Origin: CAWABB01 sp963701735
GTDB lineage: Bacteria > Bacteroidota > Ignavibacteria > UBA10030 > UBA6906
Direction: 5' to 3'
DNA length: 64,000 nt
NCBI GenBank assembly: GCA_963701735.1
Contig: CAVPBI010000010.1
Coordinates: 496,001-560,000 of the forward strand
In this document: positions 38,228 to 45,874 of the stretch, piece after piece
How positions within the stretch are numbered: the stretch's first letter is position 1
How the letters are laid out: the number at the start of each line of letters is the position of its first letter
Made by a program: the position numbers and the translations under genes
The notes under the pieces: generated by a model
Told to the model about the DNA's origin: nothing
The model's database searches: none
What the model saw: only the letters and a program-made list of their open reading frames with translations

Positions 38228-39255
38228 GCCGGCACCTCCTCATGCACCGTTCTGTCAACGACCTCAGCAATGCGCCGCACCTTCACCATGAGATCTCTGA
38301 ATCTGCCCGGCTTGAGAGACTGGTAGCCGTCCGACAGCGCGTTCTCAGGGTCGGGATGTACTTCGATCATCAGCCCGTCGGCCCCGGCCGCAACTCCCGC
38401 GAGCGCAATCGCGGGCACGCCTTCCCACATCCCGATCCCGTGACTGGGGTCGACGATGACCGGGAGATGCGTCAGCTTCTTGAGGACGGGCACGGCGTTG
38501 ATGTCGAGCGTATTGCGCGTGGCCGTTTCAAACGTTCGGATCCCCCGCTCACAGAGGATGATGTTGAGATTCCCGCGGGCGGCAATGTACTCGGCCGCCA
38601 TCAGCAGCTCTTCGATCGTCGCCGATATCCCGCGCTTGAGCAGCACGGGCTTGCGGAGCTCCCCCACTGCCTCCAGGAGGGAGAAGTTGCTCATGTTCCG
38701 CGCACCGATCTGGACAATGTCGGCAACCTCCGCCACCGCCGGGAGTGTCAGCGGATCGCGTGCTTCGGTCACAATCTTCAGCCCCGTCTCGGCCCGGGCT
38801 TCGCGCAGCAGCACCAGACCCTCCTCTTTCATCCCCTGAAAGCTGTAGGGAGAACTGCGAGGCTTGTAGGCACCTCCGCGCAAGAACCGCGCCCCGGCCT
38901 CCTTCACCGCCCGAGCCGTGGTGATCAGCTGCTCCCAGCTCTCGACGGAACACGGCCCGGCCATGACCGCCAGCTCGCGCCCTCCAACCATGATCCCGTC
39001 GACGTCCACCCCGCCGCCGTCGGGCCGGGCATCCTTCCCGACAAGCTTGTACGGCTTCGATACCGGGATCGCCTGCTCCACCCCGCCCATCGTGTTGAAG
39101 CTCTCGGGGTTGATCTTCTCACGATTGCCGGTGATACCGATTGCCACCCGCAGCGCCCCGGGGATCTCGTGCGGACGGTACCCCATCGAGGTGATCTTCC
39201 GCTTCACTGCCGCGATCTCTTCGGGAGTCGCGTGCGCTTTCATGACAACGAGCAT
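38224..39255 (-). CDS. aroF: 3-deoxy-7-phosphoheptulonate synthase (AroF, type I-beta)
   Basis: First enzyme of the shikimate pathway: PEP plus erythrose 4-phosphate to DAHP. The N-terminal ferredoxin-like regulatory domain (MLVVMKAHATPEEIAAVKRK...GYRPHEIPG) marks the subtype that binds aromatic effectors. The barrel has MAGPCSVES, RGGAYKPRSSPYSFQG, QIGARNMSNFSLL and VIVDPSHGIGMWE. 343 residues. It sits between trpF and trpB, overlapping trpB by 4 nt, so DAHP supply is co-transcribed with tryptophan synthesis. Confidence 0.96.
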   Translation of the reverse strand: MLVVMKAHATPEEIAAVKRKITSMGYRPHEIPGALRVAIGITGNREKINPESFNTMGGVEQAIPVSKPYKLVGKDARPDGGGVDVDGIMVGGRELAVMAGPCSVESWEQLITTARAVKEAGARFLRGGAYKPRSSPYSFQGMKEEGLVLLREARAETGLKIVTEARDPLTLPAVAEVADIVQIGARNMSNFSLLEAVGELRKPVLLKRGISATIEELLMAAEYIAARGNLNIILCERGIRTFETATRNTLDINAVPVLKKLTHLPVIVDPSHGIGMWEGVPAIALAGVAAGADGLMIEVHPDPENALSDGYQSLKPGRFRDLMVKVRRIAEVVDRTVHEEVPA

Positions 39256-39326
39256 TGATGCCGGATCCTTTCTTCTGTATCACACGGGGGCAGGGATCTG
39301 TCCCCGTGCGGGAATTCACCGCCCTG

Positions 39327-39966
39327 TCAGGACTGAGACGCCCGGACAGCTTTCACAAACGCTTCAATCTTTGCGGCGGACTTGATGCCGGGAGCCGCCT
39401 CCACTCCGGTGCTCACGTCGACTGCGTACGGACTCGCGACTTCGATTGCGCGACCCACGTTCTCGGGCGTCAGTCCGCCGGCGAGCACAATGCGAGCATA
39501 CTTCCCAGCCTCTGCCGCGACGTTCCAATCGAACGTCTGACCAGTTCCTCCATCGCGTCCCTGGACATGAGTGTCAAGGAGGTACTCAGGCATTCCCCAC
39601 TCGCGGAGCGCTGAATGGTTGAAGTTTGGTCCGACACGAACTGCATGGAGGAGGGGAATTGAAACATCCTTCCCGTCAATGTCGCGTGCCTCATGGACCT
39701 GAGCGAGTGTGATGCCAGCAACTCGTGCAGCCTCACGAATCTCGTCCGGCAGCCGGACGGAGGAACACGCCTACAGGAGTCACGGACCGTGGGAGCGTTT
39801 CGATGATCCGTGCGGCAGCTTCAAACGATATCACCCGCGGGCTGGAAGAGACAAAGACAAAACCGACGGCATCAGCTCCAGCCGCGACGGCCGCCGCTGC
39901 ATCCTCGACCCGCGTGATGCCGCAGATCTTGACCTGTACGCCGCCATGTCCCTTGAGGAACGTCAC
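39327..39966 (-). CDS. trpF: Phosphoribosylanthranilate isomerase (one frameshift)
   Basis: N-terminal frame: QVKICGITRVEDAAAAVAAGADAVGFVF and SPRVISFEAAARI, ending PVGVFLR. The frame then shifts near 39745-39755 and continues LPDEIREAARVAGITLAQVHEA, LLDTHVQGRDGGTGQTFDW, IVLAGGLTPENV and YAVDVSTGVEAAPGIK, all TrpF motifs (catalytic Cys and Asp present). GTG 39966 overlaps the trpC stop as GTGA. Joined length about 212 residues is normal. Confidence 0.92.
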
Positions 39967-40748
39967 GCACGCGCTCCATTCAGGAGCTCCGCCAGCGCGA
40001 GGCCCGGATCGGGGGCCCTCATCAGGGACTCCCCGACCAGCACGGCATTCACTCCGTGCGACATCAGCATGGCAACGTCGTTCCCGTCCTTGATCCCGCT
40101 CTCGCTCACGAGCAGGGCACCCTCCGGGATCATTCCCGCCAGCCGGACTGTCACATCCAGCGACGTCTCGAATGTCCTGAGATCCCGGTTGTTCACGCCG
40201 TACATCGATACGCCAATCCCTCGCAACGCGTCGATCTCGTCCGCGGAGTGAACTTCCACCAGCACATCGAGCCCCAGCTGTTCCGCTTCGTTGTGGAGCG
40301 CACGGAGAGCTTCAGGCGACAAAGCCGCAGCGATCAAAAGAATCGCGTCGGCTCCGTACGCCCTCGCCTCATGCACCTGATACGCGTCAACAATGAAGTC
40401 TTTCCGCAGCACAGGAACCGACGTCCGCTCCCGGATGTCGGAGAGATACTGAAGGCTTCCCTGAAAGAACCTCTCGTCCGTCAGGACCGACAGGGCCCTC
40501 GCGCCATGCCGCACGTACGATTCGGCGATCTTCACGGGATCGAAGTCGGCCCGGATCACCCCCTTCGACGGAGAGGCTTTCTTCACCTCAGCGATGACCA
40601 CGGGCCCTCCGGCAGACAGCGCGGCGCGGAGCGACCGTGTCGGACGAACGTACCCCGGCATCTGCCGCAGCCGTTCCAGCGGAACGGTGCGCTTCGCCGC
40701 GGCCACCTCCTCCCGCTTGTGTGCCAGGATCTCGTCCAGGATCGTCAT
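39963..40748 (-). CDS. trpC: Indole-3-glycerol phosphate synthase
   Basis: Start at ATG 40748 (MTILDEILAHKREEVAAAK), the usual TrpC N-terminus. Also VIAEVKKASPSKGVI, LSVLTDERFFQGSL, VLRKDFIVDAYQ and VNNRDLRTFETSLD with catalytic Lys and Glu residues. 261 residues. In the printed sequence this frame is continuous with trpD, giving an apparent TrpD-TrpC fusion; I annotate two genes because the alternative frame restores a proper TrpD end with an ATGA overlap. Confidence 0.93.
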   Translation of the reverse strand: MTILDEILAHKREEVAAAKRTVPLERLRQMPGYVRPTRSLRAALSAGGPVVIAEVKKASPSKGVIRADFDPVKIAESYVRHGARALSVLTDERFFQGSLQYLSDIRERTSVPVLRKDFIVDAYQVHEARAYGADAILLIAAALSPEALRALHNEAEQLGLDVLVEVHSADEIDALRGIGVSMYGVNNRDLRTFETSLDVTVRLAGMIPEGALLVSESGIKDGNDVAMLMSHGVNAVLVGESLMRAPDPGLALAELLNGARA

Positions 40749-41756
40749 GCGTTCGTATGATCCACGAGTCGCTTGAAGAACGCCGAGCGCGCGGCGCGAA
40801 TCGAGTGACTCTCTGGCCCTTGCGCTGGCATCTTCGAGATTCTTCGCCTTTCCCGAAACGTAGATGCCGAGAGCGGCGTTTGCGAGCACGACATCACGCG
40901 CCGGCCCCTTTTCGCCCTCAAGTACCCTCATGGCGATCTCCGCGTTCTCCGCAGGCGTCCCGCCGGAGATCCCGTTCCCGCCGGCATCCGACAATCCGAA
41001 GCTCTCCGCAGACAGCGCATATTTCCTGGGCTCACCGGCGCCCGCAACCTCATAGACGTGCGTCCGGCCGCTTACGGATACTTCATCCAGACCGGACTCG
41101 CTGTGCACGACGCAGGTACGCTCGGAGGAGAGCGCACGAATCGCCTCCGCGAGCTTCTGCTGAACCGCCGGCGAGTACGTCCCGACCACCTGCTTTGTGA
41201 CGCCCGCAGGGTTCGTCAGGGGGCCCAGGATATTGAAGATGGTCCGGACTCCCATCTCCGTTCTGGCCTTCGCCACCGATTTCATCGCCGGGTGAAATGC
41301 CGGCGCGAACAGGAATGCCAGGCCCACGTCGTTGAGACAGCGCTCGACCCGGTCGGGGGCGATCTGTATCTTGACGCCGAGGGATTCGAGGAGGTCCGCG
41401 CTTCCGCTCCTGCTGGAGACGGACCGGTTTCCATGCTTCGCGACCGTCACGCCCGCCCCTGCGACCACCAACGAAGCGACAGTCGAGATATTGAACGTCC
41501 CTTTCCCGTCTCCCCCCGTGCCGCACATGTCGATCGCGTCGGCATCTATGGCACGCACCTTCAAGGAGTGCTGGCGCATGGTTCGCGCGAAGCCGACGAT
41601 CTCGCCGACCGTCTCCCCTTTGGTACGGAGCCCGGCAAGGAGCGCGGCGATCTGTGCATCCGTCGCATTTCCGGTCATGATCTGTTCCAGCGCCCCGGCG
41701 GCCTCGTCCGCGGTCAGGTCGCGCCCCTCGACGACTTTCTCGATGAACTGTTTCAT
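40745..41756 (-). CDS. trpD: Anthranilate phosphoribosyltransferase (one frameshift near its end)
   Basis: Conserved: MCGTGGDGKGTFNISTVASLVVAGAGV (PRPP site), KHGNRSVSSRSGSADLLESLG and GVRTIFNILGPLTNPAG. The main frame leaves TrpD-like sequence at LDSRRALGVLQ. One extra base in the GCGC tract at 40785-40795 instead gives LDSRAARSAFFKRLVDHTNA then TGA at 40745-40747, the usual TrpD ending (DSGAA-type) and a 4-nt overlap with trpC ATG. Starts 4 nt inside the trpG stop. Confidence 0.9.
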
Positions 41757-42328
41757 GATCCCTTCGTGCCCTCCAGCCAGTTGCGGACGATCTGCTCGCC
41801 CTTCTCGGTCAATATCGACTCAGGATGAAACTGCACCCCCTCGATCGGAAAACGCTTGTGCCGCAGCCCCATGATGACCCCGTCCTCAGTCTGCGCCGTG
41901 ACCTCCAGCTCCTGCGGAAAGTCATCTGTCGAAACCACCAACGAATGGTATCGCGTCGCGGTGAACGGACTCGGGACGTCTTTGTACAGTCGCGAACCCG
42001 AATGGAACACCTGAGACGTCTTCCCGTGCATCAACGTGGGGGCGTGGACGACCCTCCCGCCGAACGTGAGGCCGATGCCCTGATGCCCGAGGCACACGCC
42101 GAGCACGGGCGTTGTGGGCCCCATCTGCCGGATCACCTCGACGCTGATGCCGGCATTCTCCGGCCGTCCCGGGCCCGGCGAGATCACGATGCCGCGCGGC
42201 GCCAGCGTCCGGATCTCCTCGATCCCGATCTGGTCATTGCGCCGCACCATCACATCCCCCTCGACGCAACCGATGAGCTGAACAAGGTTGAACGTAAACG
42301 AATCGTAGTTGTCGATCACGAGGATCAT
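41753..42328 (-). CDS. trpG: Anthranilate synthase component II (glutamine amidotransferase)
   Basis: Supplies ammonia to TrpE. MILVIDNYDSFTFNLVQL start, PGRPENAG, the nucleophile Cys in PVLGVCLGHQGIG, and the His/Glu of EGVQFHPESI. 191 residues. ATG 42328 overlaps the trpE stop by 4 nt and the gene overlaps trpD by 4 nt. Confidence 0.97.
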   Translation of the reverse strand: MILVIDNYDSFTFNLVQLIGCVEGDVMVRRNDQIGIEEIRTLAPRGIVISPGPGRPENAGISVEVIRQMGPTTPVLGVCLGHQGIGLTFGGRVVHAPTLMHGKTSQVFHSGSRLYKDVPSPFTATRYHSLVVSTDDFPQELEVTAQTEDGVIMGLRHKRFPIEGVQFHPESILTEKGEQIVRNWLEGTKGS

Positions 42329-43827
42329 CGTCGCACACCCCAGCGTTCCGCCATGTCGGCCGCCGACAGTCCGGACGCGGCCATCCGGACCGCTTCGAGC
42401 ATCGAACGGGCTTTGTTCATTGTTTCTTCGTACTCGGATTCGGGAATCGAATCCGCGACGATCCCCGCCCCCGCCTGGATCTTGAGCGTGGATCCGTGAG
42501 CGATGATCGTGCGGATCGCGATACAGGTGTCGAGGGTTCCGTCGAATCCGATATACCCGACGGCACCGGCATATCCTCCTCTCGCCCGCGGCTCGAGCTC
42601 GGCGATGATTTCCATCGCGCGGACTTTCGGCGCACCGGACACGGTGCCTGCAGGGAAGCATGCGGTCAGCACATCCACGGGCGAGACGTCAGGGCGCAGG
42701 GTTCCCGCGACCTCCGAGACCAGGTGCATCACATGCGCGTAGCGTTCGACGCGTTTGAACACCGGCACGGTGACGCTTCCGTACGAGCACAGCCGACCGA
42801 TGTCATTGCGCCCGAGATCCACGAGCATCAGATGTTCCGCCAGCTCCTTGGTATCGTGTAGCAGCTCGGTCTCGAGGCGGCGGTCTTCAGTTTCGTCCAC
42901 ACCGCGCTTCCGTGTTCCTGCGATGGGCAGAACCTCAACCTTCCCCTGCCGCGAGCGCACGAGCACCTCAGGGGATGAGCCGATGAGCTGTGTGTCTCCG
43001 AAATCCAGATAGAACAGATAGGGGGATGGATTGATCATGCGGAGCGCCCGGTACACCGCAAACGGGTCGCCGGAGAACCGCCGCGTGACGCGGCGCGAAA
43101 GCACGACCTGGAAAATATCCCCTTCGGTGATGTACTGCTTCGCCCTGCGAACGGCTGCGCAGAACGACGCCTGATCGACCTCGTCGCCCGAACCAACGAC
43201 CGCGCACTGAAAGCTTGTCGGCGGCAGAGAATAGCCACGCAACTTCAACTCCAGCGCCTCAATGGCTTTCCTGCCCTGTTCGTACTGGTCGCGGAGCGGA
43301 ATGTCCCGGTCGATCAACACCGCATGCGAGAGGGTGATGATCTGATTCCGGTGGTCGAACCGGACGGTCGTGGGGAACAGTCCGAACACCGCATCGTCCT
43401 CCTCGTCAGCTGCGGGCGCCGGGATCGGAATCCGCTCGATGTCCCTGACCGCGTTGTACCCGAGATACCCGACGAACCCGCCGGCGAAGGCTCCGGTCTC
43501 GGGATCGAAGGCCTGGGAGAACCGCTCGGTCTCCTCCCGAAGGACCGTGAGAATCGATCCGGCACGCGTCTCCGTCGACCCATTACGCGCGATCGTCACT
43601 TCCTGCCCGCGCGCACGGACGGTCATGACCGGTCCGCTTCCGATAAACGAATAGCGTCCGATCTTCTCGTTCGGCTCCACGCTCTCGAGGAGAAACGACG
43701 GCGATTGCTGCGAGCGGAGCATGAGGTATGTCGACACGGGCGTCAACAGGTCCGCCATGAGCGTTCGCGTGAGGACAACCACGTTGCCCTCGGCCGCACG
43801 AGATGAGAATTGTTCGAAGTTGATCAT
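42325..43827 (-). CDS. trpE: Anthranilate synthase component I
   Basis: Converts chorismate to anthranilate. N-terminal FLLESVEPNEKIGRYSFIG contains the LLES element of the tryptophan feedback site. The catalytic domain has PSPYLFYLDFGDTQLIGSSPE, PIAGTRKRG, DLGRNDIGRL and the C-terminal ARGGYAGAVGYIGFDGTLD...IQAGAGIVADSIPE. 500 residues, intact. Start 43827 follows the attenuator hairpin; AAGGGC lies immediately upstream. Confidence 0.97.
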   Translation of the reverse strand: MINFEQFSSRAAEGNVVVLTRTLMADLLTPVSTYLMLRSQQSPSFLLESVEPNEKIGRYSFIGSGPVMTVRARGQEVTIARNGSTETRAGSILTVLREETERFSQAFDPETGAFAGGFVGYLGYNAVRDIERIPIPAPAADEEDDAVFGLFPTTVRFDHRNQIITLSHAVLIDRDIPLRDQYEQGRKAIEALELKLRGYSLPPTSFQCAVVGSGDEVDQASFCAAVRRAKQYITEGDIFQVVLSRRVTRRFSGDPFAVYRALRMINPSPYLFYLDFGDTQLIGSSPEVLVRSRQGKVEVLPIAGTRKRGVDETEDRRLETELLHDTKELAEHLMLVDLGRNDIGRLCSYGSVTVPVFKRVERYAHVMHLVSEVAGTLRPDVSPVDVLTACFPAGTVSGAPKVRAMEIIAELEPRARGGYAGAVGYIGFDGTLDTCIAIRTIIAHGSTLKIQAGAGIVADSIPESEYEETMNKARSMLEAVRMAASGLSAADMAERWGVRR

Positions 43828-43831
43828 GCCC

Positions 43832-43869
43832 TTAGAAACACGAAACCCTTCCCGGACTGCAGGAAGGGT
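43832..43869 (-). terminator. trp attenuator terminator hairpin
   Basis: On the minus strand ACCCTTCC (43869-43862) pairs perfectly with GGAAGGGT (43852-43845), followed by a T-rich tract TTTCGTGTTTCT just before trpE. It lies about 25 nt after the leader peptide stop. GCAGG just after the Trp codons can pair with CCTGC at the top of the hairpin, a possible antiterminator. Confidence 0.78.
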
Positions 43870-43894
43870 CGATTTGAAGAGAATCGGGAGCGAC

Positions 43895-43990
43895 TTAGCC
43901 GTTCACTGCGGTGCCGGAATGCCTGCGGGGGCCCGACCACCACCAATGACGGAGTTCTGACGTCCTGTTATATGAAAGATGAAGCTTCAT
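43895..43990 (-). CDS. trpL: trp operon leader peptide with three Trp codons in a row
   Basis: 31 residues from ATG 43990, ending TAA at 43895. It begins MKLHLSYNRTSELRH, then WWW (43937-43945), then SGPRRHSGTAVNG. Placed between a consensus promoter and a terminator hairpin directly ahead of trpE, this is the layout of ribosome-mediated attenuation: ribosome stalling at the Trp codons would block the hairpin when charged tRNA-Trp is scarce. The predicted transcript start is only about 6 nt upstream of the ATG, so the leader would be translated from an almost leaderless mRNA. Confidence 0.85.
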   Translation of the reverse strand: MKLHLSYNRTSELRHWWWSGPRRHSGTAVNG

Positions 43991-44002
43991 GTTCGTGCTA
44001 AG

Positions 44003-44031
44003 AATATACGAGAGTGAGGCCTCAGTGTCAA
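44003..44031 (-). promoter_or_regulatory. trp operon promoter (TTGACA-17-TATATT)
   Basis: Minus strand: TTGACA at 44031-44026, a 17-nt spacer, TATATT at 44008-44003. The only consensus promoter I see ahead of trpL; no palindromic Trp-repressor-like operator overlaps it. Confidence 0.82.
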
Positions 44032-44137
44032 GGTTTTCGAGGGGCCCGATTCCGCAGGCCCCGATTCCCCGGAAGCAACGGGCCATGGGCTCCCTCAGGA
44101 AACGACGGAGCCGGGGAACCTCCCGAGGGTCGATCAC

Positions 44138-44217
44138 CTTCACGAGCCCTTCGCAGGTCTGGGGCTACTTCACGAGCCCTTCGCAGGTCTGGGGCTACTT
44201 CACGAGCCCTTCTGCCT
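44138..44217. repeat. 30-bp tandem repeat, about 2.7 copies
   Basis: The unit contains TTCACGAGCCCTTC and GCAGGTCTGGGGCTA, repeated at 44138, 44168 and (partial) 44198. The partial copy is the end of the lipoprotein gene, so the codons EGLVK-stop have been duplicated twice downstream of the gene. Confidence 0.9.
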
Positions 44218-44881
44218 TCAGGCTATTCATGACGCTACCGGCATAGTCCCCGATGCCGTTCCTCAGCGACGACACATCCCCGATGGAAGAGATCCCCGCC
44301 CAGAGAGGTGTGGCGCGGGAGCTGAGCAAGTAGAGTCGGGTATCGACCCTGAAGACTTCCTCGTCCTTGATATAGCCGGGGCTGAAGAGCTGGGCATAGG
44401 AGTTGGACCAGTAGGTATAGAACCCATAGTTGCCCATGAATGCTGCCGGGTTCACCGAAGCGCCGCGGTACGTGATCTTCTCCTCAGGTTTCACCGGCCG
44501 GGCGACGAGAATCGCATCGAAACCTTCCTTCGTGAGGAACGATGCGATCTTGGAGGTGTCGCGCAGAGCTTCTGTCGGGACGATTTCGGCGGAAGGCCGC
44601 GCGACGGTGCCCTTGGGGAACGATTTCACGATCTCGTCTTCGGCCACCCTCCTCACCCGCTCATCAAGTCCCACCCAGAACACAGCCACCTTCTTGACTG
44701 GTCCGCCCGTGTATGCGGGATCCCGGTATGACTCGGATACCTGGGCAGCGGACGAGCAGCCGGCGAGCGCAAGCGCACCGGCGGCGAAGAAGACCGCCCC
44801 CACTGCCACGAGCATGGAGTGTCCGGTAGCAAGAGCGAATCCCTTGGCGACGAGGGTGGAGGTTGAAGGACGAGGGGTCAT
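44195..44881 (-). CDS. Putative lipoprotein of unknown function
   Basis: 228 residues from ATG 44881. Long N-region, then a hydrophobic stretch (LVAVGAVFFAAGALALAGC) with lipobox LAGC before SSAAQVSES. The mature part (KKVAVFWVGLDERVRRVAEDEIVKSF, TKEGFDAILVARPV, SPGYIKDEEVFRVDTRLYLL, PLWAGISSIGDVSS, SVMNSLKAEGLVK) looks like small lipoproteins that pair with outer-membrane or stress functions (DUF4136-like in character), but I cannot assign a family. Stop at 44195 lies within a 30-bp tandem repeat. Confidence 0.8.
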   Translation of the reverse strand: MTPRPSTSTLVAKGFALATGHSMLVAVGAVFFAAGALALAGCSSAAQVSESYRDPAYTGGPVKKVAVFWVGLDERVRRVAEDEIVKSFPKGTVARPSAEIVPTEALRDTSKIASFLTKEGFDAILVARPVKPEEKITYRGASVNPAAFMGNYGFYTYWSNSYAQLFSPGYIKDEEVFRVDTRLYLLSSRATPLWAGISSIGDVSSLRNGIGDYAGSVMNSLKAEGLVK

Positions 44882-44993
44882 GTGGGGTGTGGGTAATGTG
44901 AGAGAAATGGGAAACCTCAACCGACAAAGGTCGATCGACAATCGAAAACGCACAACTGCTTCTGGGTCTCGATTGGGCGTGGCATGTGACCTG

Positions 44994-45080
44994 CGGAGAG
45001 GGTGGGATTCGAACCCACGAACCCCTTACGGGGTTACACGCTCTCCAGGCGTGCCAGTTCAACCGCTCCTGCACCTCTCC
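44994..45080 (-). tRNA. tRNA-Ser (anticodon GGA)
   Basis: Acceptor GGAGAGG/CCTCTCC, discriminator G. Anticodon stem CACGC/GCGTG with loop CTGGAGA. Long variable arm (AACCCCGTAAGGGGTT) typical of serine tRNA, T loop TTCGAAT. Confidence 0.95.
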
Positions 45081-45188
45081 GAGAAAGCGAACTTAATGGT
45101 AGGAATATTGGGTCGGAAATGCAACGAAATGGGGCAAGCTGGAGCCGCCAGAGCTGCCCCGCTTGCGGCGACGAGGAGATGGTCGGGG

Positions 45189-45533
45189 TTAATACAGGCT
45201 AAGGAGAGCCCGAAGGCCCGTGTCGATCTTGCTCATGGCCTCCGGCTTGAGGGACCCCATTCTCTCCATAAGGCGCACCTTGTCGACAGCCTTCACCTGA
45301 TTGCAGAGTACCATCGAATCCTTGGTGGTGCCGCCCTCGCCTTTCGCAATGGGGATATGCAGAATCGTTGCGGTCAACTTGACCCCCTCGGTGATAGGAC
45401 AAACCACGACGAGAGGGGAATTGTCGTTGACGGGATTTGCCGAGACGATCACGCAGGGGCGTGTCTTCTGCTGTTCGTGCCCGATGGCCGGGTCTGGTCG
45501 TACCTGATAGACCTCACCTCGTTTCGTGCTCAT
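45189..45533 (-). CDS. MazF/PemK family toxin (mRNA interferase)
   Basis: 114 residues. STKRGEVYQVRPDPAIGHEQQKTRPCVIVSANPVND and LVVVCPITEGVK are the MazF beta-barrel motifs (RGEV, KxRPxVV). The C-terminus has MVLCNQVKAVDKVRLMERMGSL, the QxRxxxKxR-type strand. Such toxins cleave single-stranded RNA at short sites. ATG 45533 overlaps the stop of the upstream antitoxin (ATGA), the standard layout. Intact. Confidence 0.93.
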   Translation of the reverse strand: MSTKRGEVYQVRPDPAIGHEQQKTRPCVIVSANPVNDNSPLVVVCPITEGVKLTATILHIPIAKGEGGTTKDSMVLCNQVKAVDKVRLMERMGSLKPEAMSKIDTGLRALLSLY

Positions 45534-45805
45534 GGGGAATCCAACTCGAACCTGGCCCAATCCGTGGCAAACTGTCTATCGAATTCCTGATTAGCCCTAG
45601 ACGCTTTGATGAGCTCTCTTTCGATCTCTTCTCGTTCGACCCTCGTCACGAACTCCTCGACAGCTTCACGCACGACCTGGCTCAGATTTGTGGAGTGTGC
45701 GGATGCGATCTTCTCCAATCGCTCGATAAGCCCCGGGGGAAAGTAGAAATTCAGCTTCCTCATCCGGCCGGCAGCGACCCCCTGTGAGTGCATACTGTAC
45801 TCCAT
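45530..45805 (-). CDS. Ribbon-helix-helix antitoxin
   Basis: 91 residues (or 77 from the alternative ATG 45763). RHH core MRKLNFYFPPGLIERLEKIASAHSTNLSQVVREAVEEFV, then an acidic tail (EREEIERELIKASRANQEFDRQFATDWARFELD), which usually wraps the toxin. First gene of the pair; a palindrome covers its promoter. Confidence 0.9.
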   Translation of the reverse strand: MEYSMHSQGVAAGRMRKLNFYFPPGLIERLEKIASAHSTNLSQVVREAVEEFVTRVEREEIERELIKASRANQEFDRQFATDWARFELDSP

Positions 45806-45810
45806 TATGT

Positions 45811-45842
45811 CATACCAAATATATATACATCATATTGGTATG
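45811..45842 (-). promoter_or_regulatory. Toxin-antitoxin operator palindrome and promoter
   Basis: CATACCAA (45811-45818) and TTGGTATG (45835-45842) form a perfect inverted repeat in an AT-rich island just ahead of the antitoxin start. On the minus strand TTGACA sits immediately upstream (overlapping the right arm) and TATATTTG lies within it, so the RHH protein bound here would block its own promoter. Confidence 0.75.
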
Positions 45843-45874
45843 TCAAGGGTAGAGTACGCGAGGCCTCGCCCGGG

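Noticed and set aside
39963..41756. Genuine TrpD-TrpC fusion enzyme
   Set aside because: Junction is not TrpD-like, and a one-base change gives a normal TrpD end overlapping the trpC start.
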